64,000 bases of DNA from Dehalobacter sp. DCA (lineage in GTDB: Bacteria > Bacillota > Desulfitobacteriia > Desulfitobacteriales > Syntrophobotulaceae). This document shows, one piece after another, positions 50,158 through 59,319 of this stretch; position 1 is the stretch's first letter; every line of letters begins with the position of its first letter. The translations under genes and the position numbers were made by a program. The stretch covers positions 1,178,001 through 1,242,000 of the forward strand of contig NC_018866.1 of the NCBI RefSeq assembly GCF_000305775.1, in the 5' to 3' direction. The notes below the pieces were generated by a model. The model saw only the letters and a program-made list of their open reading frames with translations, ran no database searches and was not told where the DNA came from.

Positions 50158-51157
50158 TTTTGCTACCTACCTTACAGAATTCCTTTCCATATATCTGCCC
50201 GGGCAGAAAAATGCAAGCAGAAATACAATAGCGTCCTACCGTGATACCTTTAAATTATTAATCCGGTATTGTCAGGAACAGAGGGACATCCCTGTCGAAA
50301 AGCTGAAGATGAGTATGCTGACAAATGGGCTGATTACTGATTTCTTGGAATGGATTGAAAAAAGTCGCAAGTGCAGCATTGCAACTCGGAATCAGAGGCT
50401 TGCAGCCATACATTCCTTTTACCGGTATGCACAGTACGAAGAACCGTCAGGAATACTTCATTTCCAAAAGGTAATAGCCATACCAATTAAGAAGACATCC
50501 AAACCATCGGTACCACATCTGACGCCTGAGGCAATGAAACTTTTATTATCACAGCCTGGCAAGATGACATCAAAAGGCAGACGAGATCTAACACTGTTAA
50601 GCGTCCTTTACGACTCCGGATGCAGGGTGCAGGAATTAGCCGACCTCAAGGTGCGTGATGTTGTACTCAATAATCCAGCAGTACTTATCCTTACAGGAAA
50701 AGGTAATAAGGTACGAAGGGTTCCACTGATGAAAAACACTATGACTTTGTTGGAGCATTATATTCAGGAGAATTCCCTTGATAAGCCCTGGAAAAGTGAT
50801 TATCCTCTCTTTATTAATAAGCAGCACAACAAGCTCACAAAGGAAGGCATAGCTTACATTATTTCTCAGTACGTTAGTTTAGCAAGAAAGATATCCACGA
50901 TTGTGCCGGAGAAAGTGATGCCCCATATGTTTCGACATTCGAAAAGCATGCACCTGCTGCAGGCCGGTGTCAACCTTATCTATATCCGAGACTTTCTTGG
51001 GCATGAGGATATCAAAACCACCGAAATTTATGCAAAGTGTGATTCTGAGTTGAAACGCAAGGCTATTGAGAATGCCTATCCAGATTTGGTAGATAGTAAT
51101 CTTCCTGATTGGAATAAAGATGCTGCATTACTTGTCTGGCTTTCGAATCTCAAGTAG
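50144..51157 (+). CDS. RIT tyrosine recombinase C
   Basis: A 337-residue XerC/D-like recombinase with Arg in DSGCRVQELADL, Lys in TGKGNKVRRVP, HMFRHSKSMHLL, FLGHEDIKTTEIYAK (His and Tyr). All catalytic residues are present. The ATG with GGAAGGTAG ahead is used; the frame is open earlier but overlaps B too far. Confidence 0.92.
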   Translation: MKPTDFATYLTEFLSIYLPGQKNASRNTIASYRDTFKLLIRYCQEQRDIPVEKLKMSMLTNGLITDFLEWIEKSRKCSIATRNQRLAAIHSFYRYAQYEEPSGILHFQKVIAIPIKKTSKPSVPHLTPEAMKLLLSQPGKMTSKGRRDLTLLSVLYDSGCRVQELADLKVRDVVLNNPAVLILTGKGNKVRRVPLMKNTMTLLEHYIQENSLDKPWKSDYPLFINKQHNKLTKEGIAYIISQYVSLARKISTIVPEKVMPHMFRHSKSMHLLQAGVNLIYIRDFLGHEDIKTTEIYAKCDSELKRKAIENAYPDLVDSNLPDWNKDAALLVWLSNLK

Positions 51158-51273
51158 TCCAGATATTATGCAAAGTAAATCTTGATGAAACACCCGAAAC
51201 ACGGTAGCTTTAGGGATTTACTTTGCATAATCATTTACTTTGCATAAGGGGGTTTATGCTAAGCTTTGCATAA

Positions 51274-51993
51274 GCCGCCCTGCGGCGTTCCTTCCTCGGT
51301 TTCATTAAATACCTTATTATCTACAAATCCAGCTTTGAGCCATCTGCCGATTAGTTCCGTTTCGGGAAATTCTTTGAGTTGTTGCATGATGTAGTCATGG
51401 TTCAGAGCGTCGAAGCACCCTTTGAAATCACCCTCAAATATCCATACTTTTTTGTTTTTACCTTTCATGGTATTGAAGATTCTTTCTGCTGCATCATGAC
51501 AGTTTCTTTTTGGCCTAAATCCATACGATGTGGGGTTAAACCTTGCTTCCCATTGCGGTTCTAATGCCAAACGAGCCACATTCTGATAAACTCTGTCTAA
51601 AACGGTAGGTATTCCCAATGGACGGAGTTTGCCATTTTTCTTTTCAATGTATGTCCGGTATGCTGGCTTGGGTTGATGAAGGGACAGACTCATATTCTTC
51701 ATTTTCATGTACAATTCAAGTCTGTCTTTGGGCGTTAACGCCTTATATCCATCTACTCCGGCAGTTCTCTTACCTCTGTTAAGCTGTGTTACCCTGCGGA
51801 TCGATACTAACAATGCCGCCTCGCTGTTCATCAGCATTCTTTGAAGGTCTCGTACTTTACGTTTGTCGCCTACACTTTCGGCATGGTATATTCGTTGTTG
51901 CAATTTCTCTACATACTCATTGATTTCCTGCCAGTTTATCTGGTCCCAATTAGTAATGAGAGGTCTTGCGGACTTTGTTTCCAAAGTGTTCAT
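51274..51993 (-). pseudogene. Group II intron 1 reverse transcriptase, N-terminal part
   Basis: Reads NWQEINEYVEKLQQRIYHAE, then RGKRTAGVDGYKALTPKDRL, GKLRPLGIPTVLDRVYQNVA, NPTSYGFRPKRNCHDA and EGTPQGG, the first motifs 0-4 of a group II intron reverse transcriptase. The frame is cut at PQGG by the RIT element. The YADD part is on the far side. Confidence 0.92.
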
Positions 51994-52598
51994 CGGCTGT
52001 TACCTCTCTTTTAAGAATTCACTTTCCGCTTTATTACCATGTTGTACACCAGTCAGAAGTCTGCATCCTTTGAGTTTATGCCATAGGGCACTATCCACAC
52101 AGTTATTTCCATTTCTGTTGCCTTTCAGCTTGTGGCGTTCGCTTTCTCTGACCTCCTATATCCTCTGAAGGATTCCGCTTTCCTTACGGTCAGCCTACCA
52201 TCCTATGATGGACTTCATAGGACTTACCAAGTTCGACTTCTATCAGTTACGAGTGGGTTAGGTTCCTCCAATACGCCGGTAGTCCTATAGGTTGTGCTAA
52301 GTGCATTTTAGGGGAAGATGCACTCCTTATACTACTAAACGATAGCAATCATATCCTAACTATCGACTGCGGTGACGACGCTTATAGAGATTCACTTATC
52401 ATTAACCGATACCACTCTTTCTCTTGCCCTCCAAGGCTTTGGATACTAAGCGTTGGATTAGGCTTTTCCTCATGCAACCCACAAAGGAATTACTCTCTTT
52501 GCAGTTTCGGACGAGAATATCCCACACAACTGGAATAGTAGCTTATGCTACACTGATATTTTGCGGAAGAAGTCGCTTCTTGTCGCAGCCCCTGCTCC

Positions 52599-52634
52599 AC
52601 ACCGTGCACGAAACTTTCGTATTCACACGGCGTT
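52599..52634 (-). ncRNA. Group II intron 2, domain V
   Basis: Hairpin with ACGCCGTGTGAATAC / GTTTCGTGCACGGTGT arms and a GAAA loop, followed by a domain VI-like stem (GCGACAAGAAG / CTTCTTCCGC) before the 3' end. The GAAA tetraloop is the classic domain V cap. Confidence 0.75.
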
Positions 52635-52656
52635 CCATCAACCTAACACTACTTCC

Positions 52657-54468
52657 TTATATCACAATATTTCCTACTTGTACTCTGAATTTATTCACTT
52701 TGGCTATCTGCTTTTTAGATAGTTCAAGCTTCGCCAGTATTTGTTGAATTGTTTCGGATTTGGTTGCATGTATCAATCTGTGAATATCAGGAGCAATTAT
52801 GACAAGATTACTGTATTTATCTCCTCCGCCAGCAATAATTGGAATGATACGATGGCAATGGAAATCATTTACTTCTAATCTTTTACCGAGTACCTCACAC
52901 ATTCCGCCTTGGGCAGAAAATAAGGATATTCGGTTGTCATTATACTCAATACTTCGGTCTATTACTGGATTTTTGCTTAGGTATATGAATTCGAAACCTG
53001 ATACACTTTCGATTAGTTGATGAATGAATTTTCTCCCTTCAGGTGTGAATTTGTTTACCATTTTGGAGTGATTCATTGCATTTTTAGTTTTACATGCTGA
53101 CATGGGGAATATGATGTGACCATGTATATATGTCTTCTTCTTAGCATATCCCTTATACCTTTCCAAGTATAGCTTGCTGGGAGAACCCTTATTGGTAGAG
53201 ATTGACTTCCACCTGATTTTAATGTTCCTATCAAGCTCATATCCGATTTTTGAGAAGTCTTTAGTACAATGTGTTGCTATACGATAGTAATTTTGAGTTC
53301 CAAGAACATAAGAATTGTAGAGACTTACATTCTTGTCTGCTGAATTCTTTTGGATTTTCTTGATAAGATCCTTCCCTTTAGCTATTATTTTCACAACAGC
53401 ACTGGGTTTGATATTTGAGTTAGCGACTCGTTTCCTTCCCTTAACAACAGCTTTGATTTTGAAGCCGAGGAACTCCGATGATTTCTTGCGCAGGTTTGTA
53501 ATCTTTGATTTTTCTGAACTTATTTCTAGATTTAGTCTCTCTTTGAGCCAGAGTTTAACTGCGACAAACATCCGTTCTGCTACATCTCTGGTTGGACACA
53601 TGATTTTGAAATCATCACAGTACCTGATGATATAGCATTCCTTCAGTTTTGACCCTCTGCGTATTGCTCTAATTTTGCCTTCGTTTCTTTTATAGGGGTA
53701 TGAAGTTTCATAGCTTTCCCATTGATCGCTGATCCACCAATCTAATTCATTAAGGACCACGTTAGAAAATAATGGAGAACACAGACCACCCTGCGGAACA
53801 CCCTTATTGGGGATTCCTATTCCTTCAATTTCTGCCTTTAACATAGCCGATATAATACAAAGAAGGTTCTTGTCCTGAATCCCCATAGTCCACATCTGTT
53901 TAAGAAGCTTTCCATGATCGACATTATCGAAAAATCCCTTTATATCCACATCTACAACAAAATGCAGGTGCTGAATGTTAATCATCCTGTGCATCGTGGC
54001 TAGTGCATGCTCTGTCCTTCTAGTGGGCCTAAATCCATAGCTATGATTGTGAAACCTTGCTTCACAGATTGGCTCAAGGATTTGATAAATACACGCTTGA
54101 ATCAGACGATCGGACATAGTGGGTATTCCAAGAGGGCGATTTTGGCCATTATCTTTTAAGATTTCTACCCGTCTGACCGATTGTGGTGTAAAGTTCTTCA
54201 ACCTTCTTTTGACCATTGTAATGACTTCTTGGTTGGTCATACCTGCTATGTCTTTGATGGTTAAACCGTCAGTGCCTTCTGTTTTACTCCCTGTGTTAGC
54301 CTTAATGTTTCGATAGGCTAATAGGATGTTGTTTTCTTCTACAATTTTTTCGTATAGTTTATTAAACTTTGCACCCTTGAGACTTCTTTCATACAATTCA
54401 TCAAGTATACTTTGTTGCCCATAATATTCATTGTGGCGCAACTTGGTATTCGCTGTAGTGGTAGCCAT
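52657..54468 (-). CDS. ltrA: Group II intron 2 reverse transcriptase/maturase
   Basis: A 603-residue intact multifunctional protein. Motifs: GTDGLTIKDIAGMTNQEV, NRPLGIPTMSDRLIQACIYQ, HSYGFRPTRRTEHALA, VDIKGFFDNVDHG, VPQGGLCSPLFSN, catalytic IIRYCDDFKIMC (YCDD), maturase domain X around YNSYVLGTQNYYRIATH, and a C-terminal HNH endonuclease (GMCEVLGKRL, DFHCHRIIPI, NLVIIAPDIHRLIH). It copies and splices its own intron. The start is set at this ATG with GGAGGTG eleven bases before. Confidence 0.94.
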   Translation of the reverse strand: MATTTANTKLRHNEYYGQQSILDELYERSLKGAKFNKLYEKIVEENNILLAYRNIKANTGSKTEGTDGLTIKDIAGMTNQEVITMVKRRLKNFTPQSVRRVEILKDNGQNRPLGIPTMSDRLIQACIYQILEPICEARFHNHSYGFRPTRRTEHALATMHRMINIQHLHFVVDVDIKGFFDNVDHGKLLKQMWTMGIQDKNLLCIISAMLKAEIEGIGIPNKGVPQGGLCSPLFSNVVLNELDWWISDQWESYETSYPYKRNEGKIRAIRRGSKLKECYIIRYCDDFKIMCPTRDVAERMFVAVKLWLKERLNLEISSEKSKITNLRKKSSEFLGFKIKAVVKGRKRVANSNIKPSAVVKIIAKGKDLIKKIQKNSADKNVSLYNSYVLGTQNYYRIATHCTKDFSKIGYELDRNIKIRWKSISTNKGSPSKLYLERYKGYAKKKTYIHGHIIFPMSACKTKNAMNHSKMVNKFTPEGRKFIHQLIESVSGFEFIYLSKNPVIDRSIEYNDNRISLFSAQGGMCEVLGKRLEVNDFHCHRIIPIIAGGGDKYSNLVIIAPDIHRLIHATKSETIQQILAKLELSKKQIAKVNKFRVQVGNIVI

Positions 54469-55166
54469 AGTCGGCAACACCTCCTTTCGAGGTTAGCCTC
54501 TTTTAGTCTCACCAGAACCTATGGAGTGATTTTGTGATCGTAAGTTTTCGTTTATTATAGATTGACTTGGGCCTATCCCTCCGCCACTTATTATCATGGT
54601 TTCATTGGTACTGTGGCCCTACTTTCACATTGATAGAGATAAGTTGCCTTATCACCGTTTCATAGAATATAAGTTCTTAACGTCCAATGCTTACCACGTT
54701 CCAACATCTTTATCTATGCATATACCTTTAGGTTGTTCCTTTGGGTTTGTAGACTTGATGATGCCTTTAACATCATAAGGATTTTCATACTATATATTTT
54801 TACTTTTCCTCGTCTACCAAGCTTTTGCTTGTACTAACATTTCTATTAGCCTAGTGATTCACCCGTACATTCGGAACTTTGTCAGTAGGTTTTGCCTACA
54901 TTCTTACCATGGATATTTTTTAGACTTCCGCGCTAAACCCGCACTGTTCACCTCTGAACAGGTTTCCAAAAGGTTTTTAATTCCAAAAGGGCAGGGTCAC
55001 GCGACTTCACCGAGCTCTAGACGCTTCGACGCTTATACATATACACGCCCATCGGAGTATTAAAGGAGCCTTTTTAGGCGTTACCCTATCATTCGACTCA
55101 TCAAGATGTTAGTTCTCTTTGTATTTCTACAAATGTCTAAACTTTTCATTTAGAAACGTGTCGCAC

Positions 55167-55284
55167 ATTTAGCACTACCACGCACTGTAAATGCACTCTG
55201 ACTGTTTCTCATTTCATTAACAGCATGATCTACACCTGATTGGACTATTCCAATTATTTCATTTAACTTGATTACTGATAAACT
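55167..55284 (-). pseudogene. Possible chemotaxis-receptor fragment (5' exon of intron 2)
   Basis: Just before the intron 2 start the minus strand reads SVIKLNEIIGIVQSGVDHAV then NEMRNSQSAFTV, which resembles the signalling helix of methyl-accepting chemotaxis proteins. It is short and the match is weak, so this is tentative. Confidence 0.35.
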
Positions 55285-55287
55285 AGA

Positions 55288-55421
55288 CTATTCAGCAAGC
55301 TTTCTAATTATCTTTGGGATTACTGAACAGAACCCATTTTTCCATATTTCTATGCTAAAATCAGGTTTCACAGCAAGCTTTTCAATAATGCGTTTCTCTG
55401 GGTGGCTAATTTTAACCTGCA
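55288..55421 (-). pseudogene. Gene remnant of unknown kind
   Basis: A frame ending in a stop at 55288 reads VQVKISHPEKRIIEKLAVKP then DFSIEIWKNGFCSVIPKII. It looks like real protein but I cannot assign it and its start is missing. Confidence 0.3.
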
Positions 55422-55499
55422 CCTTAGTCCAAGGAGAAGTGGCAATGACACAAAGAAACACAGTCTACGAACAGAACCGTTACAATTGAATGACAAGCT

Positions 55500-55534
55500 G
55501 GCCCCTGTTTTCTCGAATGTGGAAAACAGGGGCC
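55500..55534. terminator. Strong hairpin after cbiD
   Basis: Perfect 13-base stem GGCCCCTGTTTTC / GAAAACAGGGGCC with a nine-base loop, about 70 bases after the cbiD stop. No clean T-run follows on either strand. Confidence 0.6.
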
Positions 55535-55600
55535 TGTGCATTTAAGACTGAACAGGCTCGTGAAGAGTGCCTCGTAAGTTCTTTGTCTAACTAGTAAATG

Positions 55601-56728
55601 TCACGGTTCAACTGACCACACCCAGCCTTGTTCTTCTACAATATTGCGTGCCTTCAAATCCCAACCAACTAGTTGACCGTTCAACGACGTCATAACGGTT
55701 CCAACGCTCAAACGTCCGAAGGTGAACGCCTGGGCTCTTTCACTTGCTAGATGTGCCAGATGATGAAGCAATTTTTGCTCTCCAAGTTGTAAGAGCTCTA
55801 ACGTGGCTCGTTCGATCGTTGGAAACTCTGCCAAACGTTTTAAAGTATCGAGATTAACTCCGGCTAATGCGGCATGAGCCAGTAATATTTCCATTCGAGC
55901 ATCTGCTACACGGTTATGAGTATGGAAGATTCCAGCCGAAACTTTAATGAGTTTTCCGATGTGTCCTAATAAAATCACCTGTTCAATTCCCCGGTAAGCC
56001 GCTTCTTCCAATAAAAAGCCAACAAAATTACTCATCTCAACCACGGCTTCAGCAGAGACCATAAAACGTTCCGTCGCGACCCTATACCCATAGTGCCCTG
56101 GGGTAAGTACAATAGTTTTATGTCCATAAGCGACTGCCTGCTCCAACTCAGGTAGGATAGAGGTTTTAAACGCTTCCTCGGACATCGGTCGGACTATCCC
56201 ACTGGTTCCGAGTATAGAAATTCCTCCGATGATCCCTAGTCTTGGATTAAGGGTGCGTAAGGCAGCCGCCTCTCCAGCGGGAACTTCGATAATAATTTCT
56301 AGTTCTTCATGGGGAAAGACCTCCCGAACTGCTTCATAGATCATTTTTTTGGGCACTGGGTTAATGGCACTGTCTCCGACTGAGAGTGCCAATCCTTTTT
56401 TTGTAACAGTACCAACTCCTTGACCACCTCGGATGTGAACCTCTCCAGATGGTGAAATATAGCGCGCGCTGGCATGGATCTCAAGACCATGCGTAATATC
56501 CGCATCATCTCCGCCGTCTTTCAAAATACATGCTCTAGCCTCTGGATATCCAGCGATGCCACCATGGATAGGCATTGTAAAGCGTGCCGAACTCGGAAGT
56601 GGAATTTCTATTTGATCAGCTAAGCTGTCTCCTTTAAGGAGCAGACAGGCTGCTTTAGCGGCGCCAGCAGCACAACTTCCTGTAGTATATCCTTCCCGCC
56701 AAGTATGTCGATCTTTATCTCGTGCCAT
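55601..56728 (-). CDS. cbiD: CbiD, cobalt-precorrin-5B (C1)-methyltransferase
   Basis: A 375-residue CbiD enzyme of the anaerobic cobalamin pathway, which methylates C1 of cobalt-precorrin-5B using S-adenosylmethionine in the cytosol. Seen: REGYTTGSCAAGAAKAA (residues about 11-27), GGDDADITHGLEI, GVGTVTKKGLALSVGDSAIN, GIIGGISILGTSGIVRPMS, VILLGHIGKLIKVSAGIFHT. All main blocks are intact and the length is normal. It follows the broken cbiQ gene, so it was part of a cobalt uptake and corrin operon; other cbi genes are not in the window. The intact state beside a broken transporter suggests that corrin synthesis continues with cobalt from another system. Confidence 0.95.
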   Translation of the reverse strand: MARDKDRHTWREGYTTGSCAAGAAKAACLLLKGDSLADQIEIPLPSSARFTMPIHGGIAGYPEARACILKDGGDDADITHGLEIHASARYISPSGEVHIRGGQGVGTVTKKGLALSVGDSAINPVPKKMIYEAVREVFPHEELEIIIEVPAGEAAALRTLNPRLGIIGGISILGTSGIVRPMSEEAFKTSILPELEQAVAYGHKTIVLTPGHYGYRVATERFMVSAEAVVEMSNFVGFLLEEAAYRGIEQVILLGHIGKLIKVSAGIFHTHNRVADARMEILLAHAALAGVNLDTLKRLAEFPTIERATLELLQLGEQKLLHHLAHLASERAQAFTFGRLSVGTVMTSLNGQLVGWDLKARNIVEEQGWVWSVEP

Positions 56729-57164
56729 AGTTTCTCTCCCATAATCAGATTATTATAATTATCATCCAAATGGAACTACAGTTCAACTCGAACTAGCGAA
56801 GCGGAGTTTAGTCACAGTCTATAGAACCCCTAAGTGCAGACTGAAACGAATAAAAACAGCCAACGTCAATAACAGAACAATAAGAGAAAACACCCAGTAA
56901 TCTCTAGGAGCAAATGAAATCTCTCGCAGCACTGTACATGTCCTCGTCAAACCGTACCCTCGATTAAGCATAGCCATTGATAATGAATTAGCCATCAAAA
57001 TCGAATTAATAAACATGGGAATCATTATTGGAAAGTATGAGCGAATAGGACCGACAATCCCTTTATCATTAAATCTTGTCCCGCGCGCTTTTTGAGCTTC
57101 TAAGATAAATCGTCGTTTTCTATCTAGCGTCGGAATAAATCGTATCTGGATTGTCAACAGTAAA

Positions 57165-57998
57165 CTAGACAGATTTGTTAAGGTAAATGGTTTTATACTC
57201 CAGAGGACTAAGGTAGCCTAGTGTTGAATGAATTCGCTTTTCATTGAACCACTTAATATAAGACTTCAATTCATTCTCTAGGTGTTCCAGTGATACAAAG
57301 CGTCGGTTTTTCACAAACTCTGTCTTAACTAGTTTGAAGGTAGCCTCGGATACGGCGTTATCATAAGGACAGCCCTTCATACTCAAAGAACGCTGAATAT
57401 TAAAGGTTGAAATTACTTCATCAATTAGCTGGTTTTTAAACTCGCTGCCACGGTCTGTATGAAACATCCTAATATTATGTAGATTGGACTTCACGCTAGC
57501 AAAAGCCCGATATACCAGGGCAGCGTCTTTCGCTTTGCCACAGCTCTGTCCAATTATCTCCCGATTAAATAAATCAACGAGAAGGCAGATATAATGCCAT
57601 TTGGTTCCTACTCGAACATATGTCAGGTCGCTAACAACGGTCTCCAATGGCACCGCTTTTTCAAATTCCCGATTCAATTCATTCTTGATTTCAGCTTCGT
57701 TGCATTTGGTTTTGAATGGCTTATATTGAGCTACTGTGTATGTTGAAACTAAGCCATTTTTCTTCATCAATCGACCGATTCGGCGACGAGAGACTGTTAA
57801 ATTCTTCTTTTGAAGCTCAATCTTAATCTTTCTGGTACCATAGACCCGTTGATTTGATTCAAAAATCTCGATAACGTGCTGCTCAACATCGTCTTCAACT
57901 TCCTGATAGGTTGATTTGTAGTAATAACTACTGCGATTCACTTGTAGGACTTTACACATTGCTGATACCGAGTATTTGTGGGCATTTTGCCTTATCAC
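57165..57998 (-). CDS. IS3-family transposase OrfB (copy 2)
   Basis: A 277-residue DDE integrase with VVSDLTYVRV, MFHTDRGSEF and NAVSEATFKLVKTE. It is identical to copy 1 except TEFVKN in place of TELVKN. It lies -1 to OrfA as in copy 1. Confidence 0.95.
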   Translation of the reverse strand: MIRQNAHKYSVSAMCKVLQVNRSSYYYKSTYQEVEDDVEQHVIEIFESNQRVYGTRKIKIELQKKNLTVSRRRIGRLMKKNGLVSTYTVAQYKPFKTKCNEAEIKNELNREFEKAVPLETVVSDLTYVRVGTKWHYICLLVDLFNREIIGQSCGKAKDAALVYRAFASVKSNLHNIRMFHTDRGSEFKNQLIDEVISTFNIQRSLSMKGCPYDNAVSEATFKLVKTEFVKNRRFVSLEHLENELKSYIKWFNEKRIHSTLGYLSPLEYKTIYLNKSV

Positions 57999-58000
57999 GT

Positions 58001-58285
58001 CTACTTTCGTCCCATGATCAGCGCGGCTTGCTTTAAAATATCATTTTCCATCAACAAGCGCTGGTTTTCTTTGCGAAGTTTTATGAGTTCTTTCTGTTCA
58101 TCACTAAGATTATCTTTTTCACGAAATGAACCTGTTTTCTCATGGTGTTTCGTCCATCTGTCAAAGGTTGAACCACCTATATCATATTCCTTCAGAATTT
58201 CGGCTCTCGGTTTGCCGTTCAGATATAACTGAACCATTTGATTCTTGAATTCATCGGTAAAAGATCTTCGTTCTCTTTTGGTCAT
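58001..58285 (-). CDS. IS3-family transposase OrfA (copy 2)
   Basis: A 94-residue helix-turn-helix protein identical to the copy 1 OrfA, with the IGGSTFDRWTK motif and a leucine-rich coiled C-terminal helix. Confidence 0.93.
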   Translation of the reverse strand: MTKRERRSFTDEFKNQMVQLYLNGKPRAEILKEYDIGGSTFDRWTKHHEKTGSFREKDNLSDEQKELIKLRKENQRLLMENDILKQAALIMGRK

Positions 58286-58635
58286 TGTCTTTTGCTCCTT
58301 TGATTATTACTTTTAATTTACAAGACCTTAAGAAAACTGTCCAGTTTAGTGTAGCCTATTCAATCGCTGTTGTCAACATCATAGATACCTCTAGCGGTAC
58401 CTTCAGCTTATGAAAAAATTGAGTGAAATCATCCATTGACGTGGTCAAAGTCAATACCGAAGAGACGATCATCATACTAAAAAGCCGAAAGATAAACGTC
58501 GTGCCCATTAGGAATCCTCCCACGGTTTCTCCTAATCTCTCTCCTGGTAGGGCATAAAAGAGAATCGTTTGGCTTGAAACTCGAGCAAAGCGCTCTGGTG
58601 CAAAGCTAAATCCTGTAATTAGAATAATCGATATT

Positions 58636-58956
58636 AGGGATATAACTTCCTTGTAGCAGACCATGTTGTAACAGCCCCGCAATCCACTCGGCATCTTTTA
58701 CATCTGTTTTGCGTCCTGGCACATTCTTGATGTGCTTAGCATTGACCACCATTACCTTGAATTCTTCCAGCTCCAGAAGATTGTAAATCGGTTTCCAGTA
58801 AGAAGCTGTACTTTCCATCGCCACATGAGTAATGCCTTTGGATTTAAGCCAATCACCTAACGTAATTAAGTCATAGGTCATCGTTAAAAAGGTACGGATT
58901 TCTTTCCCTTCGGGAGTGAGCGCACATGCGACAACGTTCTTTTTATGAACGTACAA
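58636..58956 (-). pseudogene. N-terminal part of an IS110-family transposase
   Basis: Reads VHKKNVVACALTPEGKEIRT, ITHVAMESTASYWKPIYNLL, VMVVNAKHIKNVPGRKTDVK and DAEWIAGLLQHGLLQGSYIP, the DEDD catalytic half of an IS110 transposase (ending just after the KTDVKDAEW block). It stops where the cbiQ text begins. Its missing C-terminal half matches the fragment at 36773. Confidence 0.85.
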
Positions 58957-59319
58957 GCCGCATCAGTGGGTATACATGACATCATTCTATCCTACGTGCT
59001 CTCTAAAAGAGGCAACAATCTGTGGTGCACCTGGTCGCTGTGGTCAGTCTATTCGACGAGCTCGAAGCACCATAGAAACCCGACCTACCTTCGCCAGCCA
59101 AATAGGTAATTCGACATTAACCAATTTTCATCCTTTCGATGGTGCCGCGCTAGCAGCATGGGGGTCTATTCGCTTATTCTTAACCTCTTTTCTCTCATAA
59201 TAGACGGGCTTTGAAAATCCTTATGCTCCACTACAATTAGATTTCCGCCCACTGGACACCGGTTAGCATCTTCTACTCTGTTTTCTGAAAAGTTGCGTTG
59301 GGTATTTTAGGTGCATCCC
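58957..59319. other. Gap with IS110 left end
   Basis: About 360 bases. The first part probably includes the IS110 left end. A frame at 58976-59200 is rich in Arg, Thr and Ser and not convincing. Nothing else recognised. Confidence 0.35.

Larger units (their letters stand above)
47807..51273 (+). mobile_element. RIT element (recombinases in trio)
   Basis: Three overlapping tyrosine recombinase genes framed by repeats of TTATGCAAAGTAAA. Left end: direct copies at 47807 (partial) and 47824 and an inverted copy at 47875. Right end: direct copy at 51166, inverted copies at 51217 and 51234 and a partial one at 51264. A five-base target repeat, CCACC/CCGCC, with one mismatch, appears at the joints. 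It lies inside the group II intron reverse transcriptase gene. Confidence 0.88.
46655..52527 (-). mobile_element. Group II intron 1, split by a RIT element
   Basis: The minus strand starts with GTGTG at 52527 (fits the GUGYG 5' rule), runs through domain I-like structured RNA to a reverse transcriptase gene, then ends with domain V at 46689-46722 and a short domain VI near 46660. The reverse transcriptase is cut at the QGG site by the 3467-base RIT element, so the intron is inactive as a whole. Both end positions are estimates. Confidence 0.75.
52558..55166 (-). mobile_element. Group II intron 2
   Basis: Starts near GTGCGACACG at 55166 on the minus strand (another GTGCG lies at 55185), contains about 690 bases of structured RNA and an intact maturase gene, and ends in domain V/VI near 52560-52634. 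About 30 bases separate it from intron 1. Ends are estimates. Confidence 0.75.
57147..58362 (-). mobile_element. IS3-family insertion sequence, copy 2 (1216 bp)
   Basis: Same length and ends as copy 1 at 29688, in reverse orientation. Target repeat ATC at 57144-57146 and 58363-58365. The two copies have near-identical sequence, so they moved recently. Confidence 0.93.
56819..58646 (-). pseudogene. cbiQ: cbiQ (EcfT cobalt transporter subunit), split by IS3 and cut at its start
   Basis: Two pieces, 58366-58646 and 56819-57143, read as one protein once the IS and one ATC repeat are removed: SSVLTLTTSMDDFTQFFHKL, then MMLTTAIRFIPTLDRKRRFI, EAQKARGTRF and LANSLSMAMLNRGYGLTRT. These are CbiQ/EcfT texts with the EAQKARG coupling helix and its partner further on. 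The first 60 or so residues are lost; the frame begins in text shared with an IS110 fragment. The cobalt transporter is therefore not functional here. Confidence 0.85.
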
